NCBI GenBank assembly: GCA_016841965.1
Contig: JAEANN010000041.1
Location: 1 to 61,118 of the forward strand
DNA length: 61,118 bases
Direction of reading: 5' to 3'
Origin: Candidatus Roseilinea mizusawaensis
GTDB taxonomy: Bacteria > Chloroflexota > Anaerolineae > J036 > Brachytrichaceae
The notes beneath the pieces are model-generated. The model was not told where the DNA came from, made no database searches, and saw only the letters and a program-made list of their open reading frames with translations. Of this stretch, positions 23,824-33,989 are shown piece by piece; position 1 is the stretch's first letter; each line of letters starts with the position of its first letter. A program made the position numbers and the translations under genes.

Positions 23824-26712
23824 ATGCGCACTCTCGTCTCGCTCGATATCGAAACCACTGGCCTCGACCCTGAACGCGACGCGATCATCGAAATTGGCGT
23901 TGTCCGTTTTCGCGGTGATGACGTGTTGGACGAATGGAGCAGCATCATCAATCCCCGCCGGCCAATTCCCCAGAAGATCGTTGATCTCACTGGCATCACT
24001 CAAGAGATGATTGACCGTGGGGGCCTGTCTTTGTGGGAAGGTCTGCGACACGCTCAGCGGATCGTCGGCAACGCACCCATCGTCGGGCACAACATCGCGT
24101 TCGATCTCAGTTTTTTGCGCAAGCAAAACCAGTTCGTTAGCAATCCGTCCATCGACACATTTGAGCTGGCCGGCATTCTCGTCCCGCACGCCGGGCGCTA
24201 CTCACTGGGCGCGCTGGCAGCCGAGCTAGGGATCCGGCTGCCGGCCACCCATCGCGCCTTGGACGACGCGCGCGTGGCCCATCAACTATACGTGAAGGTG
24301 TTTGAGCGAGCCACCACCCTGCCGACGGATGTGCTTGAGGAGATCGTCGGGCATGCCGAGCGTAGCGGCTGGTCATTGGCCACGTTCTGGCGCGACGCGC
24401 TGGAACAGCAGGCGCGCGGCGTGTTCACCACCACCATCGGCGCGCAACTGAAGCGCGCCAAATCCGGCCAAACTGTGCTGGCCCGCAAAGCAGCCCTAAA
24501 ATCCCAACTGGCCGCCAAGCCTCTCGAACCACGCGAGGATATCCGCCCGCTGGACGTCGAGCAGGTCGCCGGCACGCTGGCCGACGGCGGCGCATTCGCC
24601 CGGCATTTCGTCGGCTACGAGCTGCGTCCCCAGCAGATCGAAATGCTGAAGATGGTGACAAGCGCCTTCAACCAATCCGGCCACGCCATGATCGAAGCCG
24701 GCACCGGCACCGGCAAGTCGGTCGCCTACCTCATCCCGGCCATGTTGTGGGCCATTCAAAATGGTGAGCGCGTCGTCGTCAGCACCAACACCATCAACCT
24801 GCAAGAGCAACTTTTTGAAAAGGATGTGCCGACCGTCGTACACGCGCTGGGCATCGAGGGGCGCGCAGCCGTGATGAAGGGGCGCGGACGCTATCTGTGT
24901 CCGCTCCGGCTGAATGAGTTGCGCAGGAACGGCCCCAAGACGCTGGACGAGGCGCGCCTGCTGACCAAGATCCTCATCTGGCTGCCGAACACTCTCACCG
25001 GCGACGCCGACGAGCTGTTCATGCCGGCCCCCGGCGAGCGCGCCGTCTTCAACGCCCTCTCGGCGCAGAACCCGGCCTGCAACTTTAGTACGTGCAGCGC
25101 GACCGATTGCTACTTTCATCAGGCCCGCCGGCTGGCCCAAAGCGCGCACGTGGTCATCGTCAACCACGCCCTGTTGCTGGCCGACATCGCCGTCGAAAAC
25201 CGCGCCCTGCCAGAGTACCATTACCTGATCGTCGACGAAGCCCACCACCTGGAGATGGCCGCCACCGACTCGCTGTCCTACAGCATCGACCACTCGGAGA
25301 TGATGCGCCAGTTGGAAGAGCTGCACAAGCCGGGCAGCCGCCGCCCAACCGGCTTGCTGGCCGATATCGCCACGCGCGCCAAGCAGTCCCTGCCGGTCGA
25401 TCAAGGCGGCATGCTGATCAATCTGACAGACGTGACCGAACAAGCTGTCGAGCGGGTGGCCAACCGGATCGACATTTTCTTCGAGGAGTTTGTCGCGTTC
25501 CTGAACGATCAGGACGCCGACGATGCGTCGGACTATGCGCAACGCACGCGCATCACCCGCGCACTGCGGAACAGCCCGGGCTGGTCGCGGCTGGACATCG
25601 CTTGCGATAACCTGCGCCGCGAACTCAACGCACTTATCCGAGGGCTGGACAGTATCTTTCGCGCACTGAATGATTTGAGCAACGCCGGCATCGACGATCT
25701 GGACATCCTGCTGGCGCGCATCAACGGCGCCATGCGCTTCTTGACCGAAGCCGGCGAAAACCTGACCGGTATGATCAACAAGCCTAACGACCAGATGATC
25801 TACTGGACCGAGCTAGAGCCAGATCGTTCCAATGGCGCAACAGGGCGCGGGCGGACTTACACCCCGCGCCTGACTCTGCACGCTGCGCCGCTGAATGTCG
25901 GCCCTTTGATGCGCAAACATCTGTGGGAAGCCAAGAAGTCGGTGATTCTCACCTCGGCCACACTGCGCACCGCAACCCCGGCAACCCGCAATCAACCGAG
26001 CTTTGACTATGTGCAACAGCGGCTGGATGCCGGCGACGTGACCACGCTGGCCGTCGGCTCGCCGTTCGACTATGCCGCATCGACGCTGATGTATCTGGTC
26101 ACCGACATCCCAGAACCCAATCAGGCCGGCTACCAGCCAATGGTCGAGCGCGCGCTGATCGAACTGTTTCGCGCGTCACAGGGTCGGGGGCTGGCGTTGT
26201 TCACCAGCTATTCACAACTGCGCACCACATCGCGCGCCATCAGCGCCAGGCTGCTCGAGGACGGCATCATGGTATATGAACAGGGCGATGGGACTTCGCG
26301 CCGCGTCATGCTAGAGCAATTCCGCGCTGCGGACAAGGCCGTCTTGCTTGGCACGCGCAGCTTCTGGGAAGGGGTGGACATCCAGGGCGACAAATTGAGC
26401 GCGGTCGCCATCTGCAAACTGCCTTTCGATGTGCCCAGCGACCCCATCTTCGCTGCGCGCAGCGAGACCTTCGACGACGCCTTCAACGAGTACTCGGTGC
26501 CCGAGACAGTGCTGCGCTTCCGGCAGGGATTTGGCCGGCTTATTCGCTCGAAGCATGACCGTGGCGTGATCGTGATGTTGGACAAACGGCTGATAAGCAA
26601 AAGCTACGGCCAATCCTTTCTGAACAGCCTGCCCAGTCCCACGACGCTGCGCGGCCCGCTCAGCGGACTCAGCAAAGCTGTCAAAGACTGGCTGCAACAA
26701 AGTATTAGATAA
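23824..26712 (+). CDS. dinG: DinG-family ATP-dependent DNA helicase with N-terminal DnaQ-like exonuclease
   Basis: The 962-residue protein has an N-terminal DEDDh 3'-5' exonuclease domain ([32 protein letters not shown]). The XPD/DinG-type helicase follows: Walker A GTGTGKS with K298, the DEAHH motif II, and [11 protein letters not shown] and [10 protein letters not shown] near the end. Four cysteines (C359, C419, C424, C429) between motifs I and II have the spacing of the DinG/XPD [4Fe-4S] cluster. The exonuclease-helicase fusion is the Gram-positive type of DinG. It acts on damaged or structured DNA. It is transcribed divergently from the hydrogenase operon, with no functional link apparent. 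Confidence 0.95.
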   Translation: MRTLVSLDIETTGLDPERDAIIEIGVVRFRGDDVLDEWSSIINPRRPIPQKIVDLTGITQEMIDRGGLSLWEGLRHAQRIVGNAPIVGHNIAFDLSFLRKQNQFVSNPSIDTFELAGILVPHAGRYSLGALAAELGIRLPATHRALDDARVAHQLYVKVFERATTLPTDVLEEIVGHAERSGWSLATFWRDALEQQARGVFTTTIGAQLKRAKSGQTVLARKAALKSQLAAKPLEPREDIRPLDVEQVAGTLADGGAFARHFVGYELRPQQIEMLKMVTSAFNQSGHAMIEAGTGTGKSVAYLIPAMLWAIQNGERVVVSTNTINLQEQLFEKDVPTVVHALGIEGRAAVMKGRGRYLCPLRLNELRRNGPKTLDEARLLTKILIWLPNTLTGDADELFMPAPGERAVFNALSAQNPACNFSTCSATDCYFHQARRLAQSAHVVIVNHALLLADIAVENRALPEYHYLIVDEAHHLEMAATDSLSYSIDHSEMMRQLEELHKPGSRRPTGLLADIATRAKQSLPVDQGGMLINLTDVTEQAVERVANRIDIFFEEFVAFLNDQDADDASDYAQRTRITRALRNSPGWSRLDIACDNLRRELNALIRGLDSIFRALNDLSNAGIDDLDILLARINGAMRFLTEAGENLTGMINKPNDQMIYWTELEPDRSNGATGRGRTYTPRLTLHAAPLNVGPLMRKHLWEAKKSVILTSATLRTATPATRNQPSFDYVQQRLDAGDVTTLAVGSPFDYAASTLMYLVTDIPEPNQAGYQPMVERALIELFRASQGRGLALFTSYSQLRTTSRAISARLLEDGIMVYEQGDGTSRRVMLEQFRAADKAVLLGTRSFWEGVDIQGDKLSAVAICKLPFDVPSDPIFAARSETFDDAFNEYSVPETVLRFRQGFGRLIRSKHDRGVIVMLDKRLISKSYGQSFLNSLPSPTTLRGPLSGLSKAVKDWLQQSIR

Positions 26713-26732
26713 TTAAGCGTCCTTCGGATATA

Positions 26733-26753
26733 GCCGATATGATCCATATCGGC
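26733..26753. repeat. perfect 9-bp palindrome with 3-nt loop
   Basis: GCCGATATG-ATC-CATATCGGC lies 21 nt after the DinG stop and upstream of glgC. No T-run follows, so it is a weak terminator at best; an operator is equally possible. Confidence 0.5.
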
Positions 26754-26801
26754 CTTCGGAAATCCAAGACCTGAAATCCAAGACCATAGCAGAGGTTACT
26801 C

Positions 26802-28064
26802 ATGCGAACACTCGCCATGATTCTGGCCGGCGGCCGTGGCAGTCGTCTGAGCGTGTTGTCTGACAAACGCGCAAAACCCGCCGTTCCGTTTGCAGGGAAA
26901 TACCGCATCATTGACTTCCCCCTGTCTAACTGCGTCAACAGCGGCATCACCACCGTGGGTGTTCTCACACAGTACCGGCCGCGGTCACTCATGGACCATA
27001 TCCGCAACGGCGCGCCATGGGATCTCGACCGGCTCAATGGCGGCGTGTATATTCTCTCGCCTTATCAAGGCCGCAAAGACTCGGACTGGTACGCCAACAC
27101 TGCCGATGCCATTTATCAAAATCTCGATTTCATTCACAACCACAAGCCCGACTACGTGCTGATTTTGGCCGGCGACCATGTCTACAAAATGGATTACAGC
27201 ATCCTGGTCAACTTTCACCAGGACAAGCAGGCCGATGTCACCATTGCGACCTTACAGGTTGACCCCGACGAAGCCGGCCGATTCGGCATCCTGCAAACCA
27301 GCAGCGATCTGCGCGTCACGAATTTTGAGGAAAAGCCCAATCAGCCCAAAGGTACGCTGGCCTCAATGGGCATCTACGTGTTCAACCGCGACGCCCTCGA
27401 GCGCGCGCTTCGCGAAGACGCCCAAGACGAGAAATCTTCACACGACTTCGGCCACAACATCATTCCCAGGATGATCGACAACAATTACCGGGTGTTCGCC
27501 TTCCCCTACGGCGGCTATTGGGTAGATGTGGGAACCATTCAGGCATACTGGGAGGCGCATGTCGATCTGCTCGCCGACAATCCAACCCTCGACCTGCTTG
27601 ACCGGGAATGGGTCATCCACACGCGCAGCGAAGAGCGTCCGCCTGTCAACATCCGCACCGGCGCCACCGTCAATCACAGCCTGATCACCGACGGCTGCGT
27701 GATCGAAGGCTCGGTTGAATACTCGGTGCTCTCACCGGGCGTGCGGGTGCATCGCGGGGCGGTGGTGCGCTATTCAATCATCATGACCGACGCCGTGATC
27801 GAGCCGGGGGCCGTGGTAGACCACAGCATTGTGGACAAACGCGTGGTGGTCGGGCGGGGCGCCCATATCGGTTTTGGCACCGACTTCACCGAGAACGCCG
27901 AGTCCAAAATCAGCACCGGTATCAGCGTCGTCGGCAAAAACACGCTCATTCCGCCGAACCTTAAAGTCGGGCGGAATGTCGTCATCGGCAGCGACCTGAA
28001 TGACGACCATTTCAGCGGCGAGACAATTCACAGCGGCCAAAACGTCGGCCTGCAGATGAATTAA
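26802..28064 (+). CDS. glgC: glucose-1-phosphate adenylyltransferase
   Basis: The 420-residue enzyme makes ADP-glucose from glucose-1-phosphate and ATP for glycogen synthesis. The nucleotidyltransferase signature is [27 protein letters not shown]-like (split: LAGGRGSRL, then [11 protein letters not shown]). It continues with [16 protein letters not shown], the GDHVYKMDY metal/catalytic Asp, the FEEKP glucose-phosphate site and a C-terminal left-handed beta-helix of hexapeptide repeats from about residue 290. Length and domain order are complete. AGAGG lies upstream of the ATG. The next gene follows after 5 nt. Confidence 0.97.
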   Translation: MRTLAMILAGGRGSRLSVLSDKRAKPAVPFAGKYRIIDFPLSNCVNSGITTVGVLTQYRPRSLMDHIRNGAPWDLDRLNGGVYILSPYQGRKDSDWYANTADAIYQNLDFIHNHKPDYVLILAGDHVYKMDYSILVNFHQDKQADVTIATLQVDPDEAGRFGILQTSSDLRVTNFEEKPNQPKGTLASMGIYVFNRDALERALREDAQDEKSSHDFGHNIIPRMIDNNYRVFAFPYGGYWVDVGTIQAYWEAHVDLLADNPTLDLLDREWVIHTRSEERPPVNIRTGATVNHSLITDGCVIEGSVEYSVLSPGVRVHRGAVVRYSIIMTDAVIEPGAVVDHSIVDKRVVVGRGAHIGFGTDFTENAESKISTGISVVGKNTLIPPNLKVGRNVVIGSDLNDDHFSGETIHSGQNVGLQMN

Positions 28065-28069
28065 GACCC

Positions 28070-28492
28070 ATGGCGCAATATCCCCGCCTGAACCACTTGG
28101 CCATCGCCGTAACAGACCTTGATGCGGCCCTGACGTTTTACCGCGACGCGCTCGGCCTTCACGTCGAGCGCGTCGAGCATGTCGAACGCGAAGCAGTGAC
28201 AGTGGCCTTTCTGCCGCTGGGCAACGGCGAAAGTGAGATCGAGATCTTGCAACCAACCCGCGACGACACCGGCGTCGCCAAATGGTTGGCCAAACGCGGC
28301 CCTGGTATGCATCACCTGTGCATCCAGGTATCCGACATTGAAACCACGCTGGCCCGCCTAGCTGCCCATGGCGCCGAACTAATCACCCCTCAAGCAGTTC
28401 AAAGGCCGGATGGCACCCGCTACGCGTTTATCCATCCCAGAAGCGCATTCGGCGTCCTGGTAGAGTTGTACGAACTTCCACCCAGTCTGTAA
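28070..28492 (+). CDS. mce: methylmalonyl-CoA epimerase
   Basis: The 140-residue protein is a VOC-fold enzyme converting (S)- and (R)-methylmalonyl-CoA. Signature residues are NHLAIAVTDLDAALTFYRDALG, a metal His near the start, the second-half GPGMHHLCIQVSDIETTLARL with the metal His, and VLVELYEL with the catalytic/metal Glu at the end. It starts 5 nt after glgC and is probably co-transcribed, although the pathways (propionate metabolism and glycogen) are unrelated. No mutase is in the window. Confidence 0.92.
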   Translation: MAQYPRLNHLAIAVTDLDAALTFYRDALGLHVERVEHVEREAVTVAFLPLGNGESEIEILQPTRDDTGVAKWLAKRGPGMHHLCIQVSDIETTLARLAAHGAELITPQAVQRPDGTRYAFIHPRSAFGVLVELYELPPSL

Positions 28493-28521
28493 CATCCACT
28501 ACACCACAGACAGGACGCCCC

Positions 28522-28821
28522 ATGAGCACACCCGGCAGCATCGCACTGATCTTGTTGATCGTTCAGGCGTTGATCTGCGCCCTTGTGCCGCTGGCAATTG
28601 CCGGCGGCCTGGTCTTCGCCATGCACAAACTGCGCAAAGGCGCAGAACGGCTGATGCCCAAAGCGCAAGCCTTCACGGCACACATCGCTGCCGGCACGCG
28701 CACAGTTTGTGACAAGATAGCCGACCCGCTCATGCGTGCTCATGCCGCAGCCAGTAAGGCCCAAACTGTGGCTGCATCGGCCCAAGCGCGCGTGCAGAAT
28801 TTCATGTCGGGCCGGCGCTAA
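28522..28821 (+). CDS. small single-pass membrane protein, unknown function
   Basis: The 99-residue protein has one strong hydrophobic segment (about 7-34, IALILLIVQALICALVPLAIAGGLVFAM). A basic/amphipathic helical remainder follows with Ala-rich heptads (AHAAASKAQTVAASAQARVQNF), suggesting a coiled or membrane-surface helix. No family is recognised. It follows the epimerase gene by 29 nt on the same strand. Confidence 0.7.
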   Translation: MSTPGSIALILLIVQALICALVPLAIAGGLVFAMHKLRKGAERLMPKAQAFTAHIAAGTRTVCDKIADPLMRAHAAASKAQTVAASAQARVQNFMSGRR

Positions 28822-28831
28822 CAGATTTGAG

Positions 28832-28859
28832 GTGCAGCGCATAGTTTGACGCGCTGTAC
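28832..28859. terminator. hairpin between convergent genes, possible bidirectional terminator
   Basis: GTGCAGCGC pairs with GCGCTGTAC (9 bp, one G-T) around a 10-nt loop, exactly between two convergent stops. There is no T-run on either side, so termination is inferred from position. Confidence 0.45.
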
Positions 28860-28860
28860 A

Positions 28861-29106
28861 TCACCGGCACAGCCGGCGGCGTTGCGCGACCACCACAATC
28901 AACAACAGACCGGCCAGGCAAACCATGAAGTAGGCTGCCGACCACCAGGCCCACCTGGGCGCTTGTCTGTGCACCGCTTCACGCAGCAATGCCGCTTTGG
29001 CTTCATTCACGAACTGTGGACGCGGTGACACCGGCGAGCCGACCACTGCGCGAATGCGGCGCTCCAGCCAGTCAATATCCTCGGATGTTAGTTTTGCGTG
29101 CGTCAT
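28861..29106 (-). CDS. small membrane protein coupled to the ECF sigma factor
   Basis: The 81-residue protein has a charged N-terminal cytoplasmic half (MTHAKLTSEDIDWLERRIRA, later FVNEAKAALLREAVHRQ) and one membrane segment (SAAYFMVCLAGLLLIVVVAQ) near the C-terminus. The ATG overlaps the sigma-factor stop (ATGA), so the two are translationally coupled. The position is that of an anti-sigma factor, but no zinc-binding HxxxCxxC motif is present and the protein is smaller than usual; it could be a minimal or atypical anti-sigma (inference). Confidence 0.75.
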   Translation of the reverse strand: MTHAKLTSEDIDWLERRIRAVVGSPVSPRPQFVNEAKAALLREAVHRQAPRWAWWSAAYFMVCLAGLLLIVVVAQRRRLCR

Positions 29107-29759
29107 GAAATCCTGTCCAACACTTCTCGCAGTTGTGCCAGCGTGCGGTGGTACAGCGACTTCACAGCCCCCTCGCTGCGATTCATGATCTGTCCGATCT
29201 CCGCGTTTTGCATCTGTTCCACAAACTTCAAGACCACTAATTGCTGGCGATCTTCGGGCAGCAGCCGGATTGCCCGTATCAGACGGTCGCGCTGCCAGTC
29301 CACGTCGATCTTCGAGTCGGCATCGTCGTGATGGACGTCATGCAGTTCCATCTGTGCATCGTCCAGGGGCACCGAGGGGTGCCGACGGTTGTCGCGGTGG
29401 AAATTGGCCACCACGTTGTGTGCAATGCGATACAGCCACGCCGAGAACGGCACCCCCCGGTCATGGTAGTTGTGGACGTGCTTGAGGGCGCGCATGAACA
29501 CCCGGGCTGTCAAATCCTCTGCGTCCTCAATGTTGCCCACGCGGTAATAGACATAGCGGTAGATTGCGCCCACATACCGCTCGTACAGCACGCCAAACGC
29601 CTCTGGATTTTGGCGGGCCTGGCGGGCCAATGACACATCGTCTTGGTTTGCCAAGTGCGCCGTCGCGTCAGACTCTGGTATCGGGGCAGCCTGCGCATCG
29701 CCATCAACTGCCGATACCTCCAGCGCTGGTTGCTCGAATCTGCGCTCTGTCTGGCTCAT
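29103..29759 (-). CDS. ECF-type RNA polymerase sigma factor
   Basis: The 218-residue protein has a variable acidic N-terminus of about 45 residues. Region 2 follows (AFGVLYERYVGAIYRYVYYRVGNIEDAEDLTARVFMRAL, in parts, with GVPFSAWLYRIAHNVVANF), then region 4 (LIRAIRLLPEDRQQLVVLKFVEQMQNAEIGQIMNRSEGAVKSL-type helix-turn-helix). The ATG at 29759 is preceded in frame by a TTG that could also initiate. The downstream membrane protein overlaps by 4 nt. Target promoters are unknown. Confidence 0.93.
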   Translation of the reverse strand: MSQTERRFEQPALEVSAVDGDAQAAPIPESDATAHLANQDDVSLARQARQNPEAFGVLYERYVGAIYRYVYYRVGNIEDAEDLTARVFMRALKHVHNYHDRGVPFSAWLYRIAHNVVANFHRDNRRHPSVPLDDAQMELHDVHHDDADSKIDVDWQRDRLIRAIRLLPEDRQQLVVLKFVEQMQNAEIGQIMNRSEGAVKSLYHRTLAQLREVLDRIS

Positions 29760-29907
29760 TGTCAAAACACGCTTGTCGCGCGTCAGTTGCGCGATCGAAT
29801 CTGCTCAAACTGCTCTCTTGCGCGACGGGGATCGCACTGCAAAAATGAGGCGCTAGCGCGCGGGAGTTCGGTTGCCGAGTCGAATCCTCGCCTGAATGTG
29901 TGGCGAT

Positions 29908-29913
29908 TATAAT
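29908..29913 (+). promoter_or_regulatory. -10 box (TATAAT) directly upstream of the GT2 gene
   Basis: A perfect TATAAT ends 10 nt before the ATG at 29924, leaving room for a leader of only 3-4 nt. No Shine-Dalgarno is visible. The rest of the 140-nt divergent gap toward the sigma factor has no recognisable element. Confidence 0.5.
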
Positions 29914-29923
29914 GGCGCGCGCT

Positions 29924-30934
29924 ATGAGCAGATCGCCCCAACGCGCCCCGCACGATGTTGTCTACGCGCATGTGGATGGTCGCCTGGGTTGCCGGCCAGC
30001 TTTTGTCTCCGTGATTATCCCGACTTGGAATGGCGCGCGCCATTTGCCGGTTTGCCTGGAGGCGCTGCGGCGTCAGACACTGCCGGCCTGGGAAGTCATC
30101 GTGGTCGATAACGCATCAACAGATGAAACCCACGCCCTGGTCGCGCGTGATTTCCCAGAAGTGCGTCTGATCGCGCTGCCGGTAAACAAACGGTTCGCCG
30201 GCGCCTGCAACGCCGGCATCCGCGCTTCGCGCGGCGAGTTCGTGGCGCTGTTGAACAACGACACAGAAGCCGACCCGCGCTGGCTGGAGCATGTGGTCGC
30301 GACATTCGACGCCCACCCCGACGCCGGCTTCGTTGCCAGCAAGCTGCGCCTGTTCGACCAGCGCGACCGGCTGCATTCCGCCGGCGACTGTTACAGCCGG
30401 CGCGGCGTGCCCGGCAACCGGGGCGTGTGGCAGGTGGACGATGGCCGGTTCGACACCGAATACGTATTCGGCGCCTGCGGCGCGGCGTCGGTCTATCGGC
30501 GCGCCATGCTCGACCAGATCGGCCTGCTCGACGAGGCATTCGAATTTTCGTGTGAAGACGTGGATCTGTCGTGGCGCGCGCAACTGGCCGGCTACAAGTG
30601 CGCCTTCGCGCATGACGCCATCGTTTACCACAAGGTCAGCGCAACCGGCGGCGGCGTTGTGAACAGCTATTACGACGGGCGCAATTTCATCTGGCTGTTG
30701 GCCAAAGACGTGCCGAGCGATATCTTGCGGCCCAATTTCAGCAAAGTCATTGCCGAGCAGTGGCGGATCACCCGCGATGCGCTGCGCGCCTGGCGTGGAC
30801 AGGCAGCACGCAATCGGCTGAAGGGCCAACTGGCCGGCATCCTCGGCATCCCGCGCATGTTAAGCCGGCGGCGCGCTGTGCAGCGCACGCGCATCATCGA
30901 CCACGCAGAACTGGCCGGGCTGCTCGACGAGTAA
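29924..30934 (+). CDS. family 2 glycosyltransferase
   Basis: The 336-residue protein has the GT-A fold start FVSVIIPTWNGARHLPVCLEAL, the nucleotide-site VVDNASTDET, LLNNDTEADPRWL (DxD-like metal site) and the acceptor-side FEFSCEDVDLSWRAQLAG. It resembles rhamnosyltransferase-type GT2 enzymes of polysaccharide synthesis. No membrane segment is evident. Two earlier starts (GTG 29900, ATG 29912) lie in or before the -10 box, so I prefer the ATG at 29924. Confidence 0.9.
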   Translation: MSRSPQRAPHDVVYAHVDGRLGCRPAFVSVIIPTWNGARHLPVCLEALRRQTLPAWEVIVVDNASTDETHALVARDFPEVRLIALPVNKRFAGACNAGIRASRGEFVALLNNDTEADPRWLEHVVATFDAHPDAGFVASKLRLFDQRDRLHSAGDCYSRRGVPGNRGVWQVDDGRFDTEYVFGACGAASVYRRAMLDQIGLLDEAFEFSCEDVDLSWRAQLAGYKCAFAHDAIVYHKVSATGGGVVNSYYDGRNFIWLLAKDVPSDILRPNFSKVIAEQWRITRDALRAWRGQAARNRLKGQLAGILGIPRMLSRRRAVQRTRIIDHAELAGLLDE

Positions 30935-30955
30935 AACGCAGCGCAGCTCATCCCC

Positions 30956-30961
30956 TATAAT
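30956..30961 (+). promoter_or_regulatory. -10 box (TATAAT) 7 nt before the start codon (leaderless type)
   Basis: TATAAT ends at 30961 and the ATG is at 30969, so transcription should begin at or within one base of the start codon. No Shine-Dalgarno and no good -35 were seen. Confidence 0.55.
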
Positions 30962-30968
30962 CTCCGTC

Positions 30969-33881
30969 ATGCGCGCGACAAGTGTTCTGGCTCGCATGGG
31001 CTTATGCGTGATTGCGGCGCTGCTGGCCACATTGGCCCAGCCGGCCGTCTACGCCGCGCGTCCGGGGCCCCAAAGCCGGCCCCATCTACCCAAGTTCCCC
31101 TTCAAGAAGCCGCCCAGGATTCAGAATGCACGGGTCGTGCTCAACGACATGCCGAACAGCATCATCCCCGGCTTCAGCAATGCCTGGGCCTGCCCTTGCG
31201 ACACAGATGGCTGCTGGCCGGGCTGCTTTACTGTGGCATCCGCGTCGCTGCTGCAATATTGGGCGCACAAAGGCTACCCAAATCTGTGGGATGGCGACGA
31301 GAACCGCTTGCTGCAACGCCTGCGCGACGTGTTCCCCAACCTGCTGTGCATGAGCAACGGCAACGACAACGGCAAACCCGGCGACACCGGCTACGATGCC
31401 TGGGATGTCAGCGCGGGTCTGCGCCAGTTTGTGACCGGGCAGAATTACCTGTTCACCATCACACCCATCGCCGAACCCACCTTCGAGCAAATTGTGGAGG
31501 AGATCGACGCGGGCAGGCCGGTCATCGGCGCATTCAGTCAGTCCCCCTGGGGCAGCCACGCCGGCACCATCATCGGCTATGACACCACCGGCGGACGACA
31601 GATCATGATCGTGCGCCCGCATCTGTGGCAAAAAGCCGACACCGAGCTGCAATGGGGAGTCGGCTACGACGGATTCGCTATCATCACGGTCGTGCCCGGC
31701 GGCGAGGGATACGCAGCCAGCGCGCTGCCGGCAGCGCCACAGGTCACTTACGAAGTCCTTGTCAATGACACCGACCCCGGCTTCTCTGCCGAAGGCTTGT
31801 GGCAAGAGCACCTGGGATCTGGTTACGGCGGCGAAGCACACGCCACCCGCACCACCGATCCGACCAACCTGGGACCAGACAATGACACTGCCTGGGCGCG
31901 CTGGTCGCCCCAATTGCCCTTCGACGGATTGTGGGAAGTCATGGCTTGGATGCCGGCCACACCCCATACCAACACAGATCAGTCCCCCGATCAGACCCCC
32001 AATGACACAGCGCACATCGCCACCTACCGCATCACCCACGCGGAGGGAATGAACCTGGTGCGCCGATCTCAACGCAACGCTGTAGAAGGCTGGATGCCGC
32101 TCGGCATATTCCCATTTGCGCGCGGCGGGGCCGGCAGCGTCTATCTGGGCAACCTCAGCGGTGACGACGAGCCGCGCACGCTGTGGGCCGACGCCGTCCG
32201 TTTTGTGTGGCGCGCCCCGCTTATTGTGCAGGGCGAGGAAGACGGCGCATCGCTCTACCTGATTCAAGATGGACAACGCCGGCGCATCCCAGACGCTGAC
32301 ACCTTCTCCGCTTTACGCCTCAGCCGCAGCCACATTCGCAAGTTGCCTGAACTGCCGCTGGCACAGTATCCCGAAGGCGATGCGCTCCCCAGCATCTTCG
32401 GCAACTGGATCGGCCAGTACTTCAACAACACTGTGCTGGCCCCGCCGATGTCCACGGTGCGATGGGATCCATCGCTCAACTTCCGCTGGAACGGCGCCGC
32501 ACCGGCAGCCAACATGAGCGGCATTGGATTCTCGGCGCGCTGGACCCGCGTGCTGGCGCTATCCGAAGGCGTCTATCCCTTTATCATCGACGCCGTGGGC
32601 GGCGTGCGGATGTGGGTGAACGGGCGACTGGAGATCAACGCCTGGGATTCGCCCAACATTCTGGTGCGCCATCAGCGCGAGCTGTCCTTGACCACCGGCT
32701 TGCATCGCGTGGAGATCGAGTATGTGAACCGGGATGGATGGGCGCGCCTGACCCTCGCTAATTTGCCGCCGAATGCGCCGATCGTCGATGACAATCCAGA
32801 AGTGCAATGGACGGCTGCCCCCACCGTCACCCTGCGCTGGCGTGATGGTGGCGACGCGGATTCGAGTGGCAAACCGCGTCGCTTCTTTGCATCCATCTGG
32901 AAAGACGGCATGGCCTGGAGCGCCAGCAGCGGCTGGATTAGCGATACAGAATGGATTGCACCCCTGGCCGGCGATGGCCGCTACCTGTGGCGTGTGAGCG
33001 CCAGCGACGGCACAGCCACCAGCGACTGGTCTCCAGCGCGTGTGATTGTGGTCGATACCACCCCGCCGTGGGCACAGATGCTGTCTGCCGAGCCACGCCC
33101 CGAGGCGACATCCCTCACGCCGCCGACCGAGACAGCCACATCGCTCCCATCCCCAACACCGTTGCCGCCCGACCCCACACCGACGCCGTCCACCCCGGAT
33201 ATCGACGCCGGCGCGACGGACGAGAGCCAAATCACAATAACCAGCGATCTCAGCGTAACCACACCCATATCAGCAGCGGATGAGATCATCGGCATCGAGA
33301 CAACCGTCCTTGCCACAGACACGATCAGCGACACAGCCCAGCCGGCGGATGTGCTCGCGCCCACTGCGCAGGAAAAAGAGGCAGAGACTATGGCCACCGC
33401 GATGCCCAGGCCGCTAACCGGCCTGCGTTTAACCTGGTGGGCTACGGACACATTAAGCGGTGTAGCCAGCTTCGATGTGCAAGCGCGCGAGTTGATCCGC
33501 GCATCGACAATCTATTCCCCCGTCGTGTCCGAGGGGGAAGTCACCCGCATCGCCTACGAGCTGGTCCTGTCCGGCTCCGTCGAGATCACCCGGCCCATGG
33601 TCATCACCGAGCGGGTCGCCTACACGACGACCGTGCCGATCGCGGTTTATACGCCGCTGACCGAGACGCAGTGGATCATCATCGCCGCCGGCATCGTTAA
33701 CACCGAGACCATCTTCCTGGGCACGCCGGGCAGCACCTACGAGTTCCGCGTGCGCGCCGTGGATCGCATGGGCAACACCCAAGCGTGGCATGATGGCTAC
33801 TCGATCCAGGCGCAGATCGATCCGCGGCCGCCGCTCTTCACCAGCTACATTCCCATCATCATGCGCGACACCGCCCCGTAA
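30969..33881 (+). CDS. large secreted protein: C39-like cysteine-peptidase domain, golvesin-type and PA14 domains
   Basis: The 970-residue protein has a signal peptide (about 1-31, hydrophobic stretch ending in Ala-x-Ala). Residues about 50-250 look like a papain/C39-type fold with a candidate nucleophile in GCFTVASASLLQYW and a His in GSHAGTIIGYD. A domain resembling the golvesin/xanthan-lyase-associated beta-sandwich follows (VNDTDPGFSAEGLW to LWADAVRFVW). A PA14-like domain is next (WIGQYFNNTVLAPP, VYPFIIDAVGGVRMWVNG). The remainder comprises a fibronectin-like region, a Pro/Thr linker and a beta-rich C-terminus ending YIPIIMRDTAP. The product is likely exported and involved in glycan or protein degradation or adhesion. 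Peptidase activity is unproven. Confidence 0.8.
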   Translation: MRATSVLARMGLCVIAALLATLAQPAVYAARPGPQSRPHLPKFPFKKPPRIQNARVVLNDMPNSIIPGFSNAWACPCDTDGCWPGCFTVASASLLQYWAHKGYPNLWDGDENRLLQRLRDVFPNLLCMSNGNDNGKPGDTGYDAWDVSAGLRQFVTGQNYLFTITPIAEPTFEQIVEEIDAGRPVIGAFSQSPWGSHAGTIIGYDTTGGRQIMIVRPHLWQKADTELQWGVGYDGFAIITVVPGGEGYAASALPAAPQVTYEVLVNDTDPGFSAEGLWQEHLGSGYGGEAHATRTTDPTNLGPDNDTAWARWSPQLPFDGLWEVMAWMPATPHTNTDQSPDQTPNDTAHIATYRITHAEGMNLVRRSQRNAVEGWMPLGIFPFARGGAGSVYLGNLSGDDEPRTLWADAVRFVWRAPLIVQGEEDGASLYLIQDGQRRRIPDADTFSALRLSRSHIRKLPELPLAQYPEGDALPSIFGNWIGQYFNNTVLAPPMSTVRWDPSLNFRWNGAAPAANMSGIGFSARWTRVLALSEGVYPFIIDAVGGVRMWVNGRLEINAWDSPNILVRHQRELSLTTGLHRVEIEYVNRDGWARLTLANLPPNAPIVDDNPEVQWTAAPTVTLRWRDGGDADSSGKPRRFFASIWKDGMAWSASSGWISDTEWIAPLAGDGRYLWRVSASDGTATSDWSPARVIVVDTTPPWAQMLSAEPRPEATSLTPPTETATSLPSPTPLPPDPTPTPSTPDIDAGATDESQITITSDLSVTTPISAADEIIGIETTVLATDTISDTAQPADVLAPTAQEKEAETMATAMPRPLTGLRLTWWATDTLSGVASFDVQARELIRASTIYSPVVSEGEVTRIAYELVLSGSVEITRPMVITERVAYTTTVPIAVYTPLTETQWIIIAAGIVNTETIFLGTPGSTYEFRVRAVDRMGNTQAWHDGYSIQAQIDPRPPLFTSYIPIIMRDTAP

Positions 33882-33989
33882 GGGGGCTATTGTTCGCGCA
33901 CCGGCCCGTCGGTTCGTTTTGCTGCGCCGGCGCAAAGCGGCGGCACTTTGCACCAACTCGCTCGTATCACGTATCAGGAGACAGACACA

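Noticed and set aside
29870-29900. Possible tRNA T-arm (GAGTCGAATCCTCG)
   Set aside because: No matching acceptor, D or anticodon arms could be built around it on either strand.
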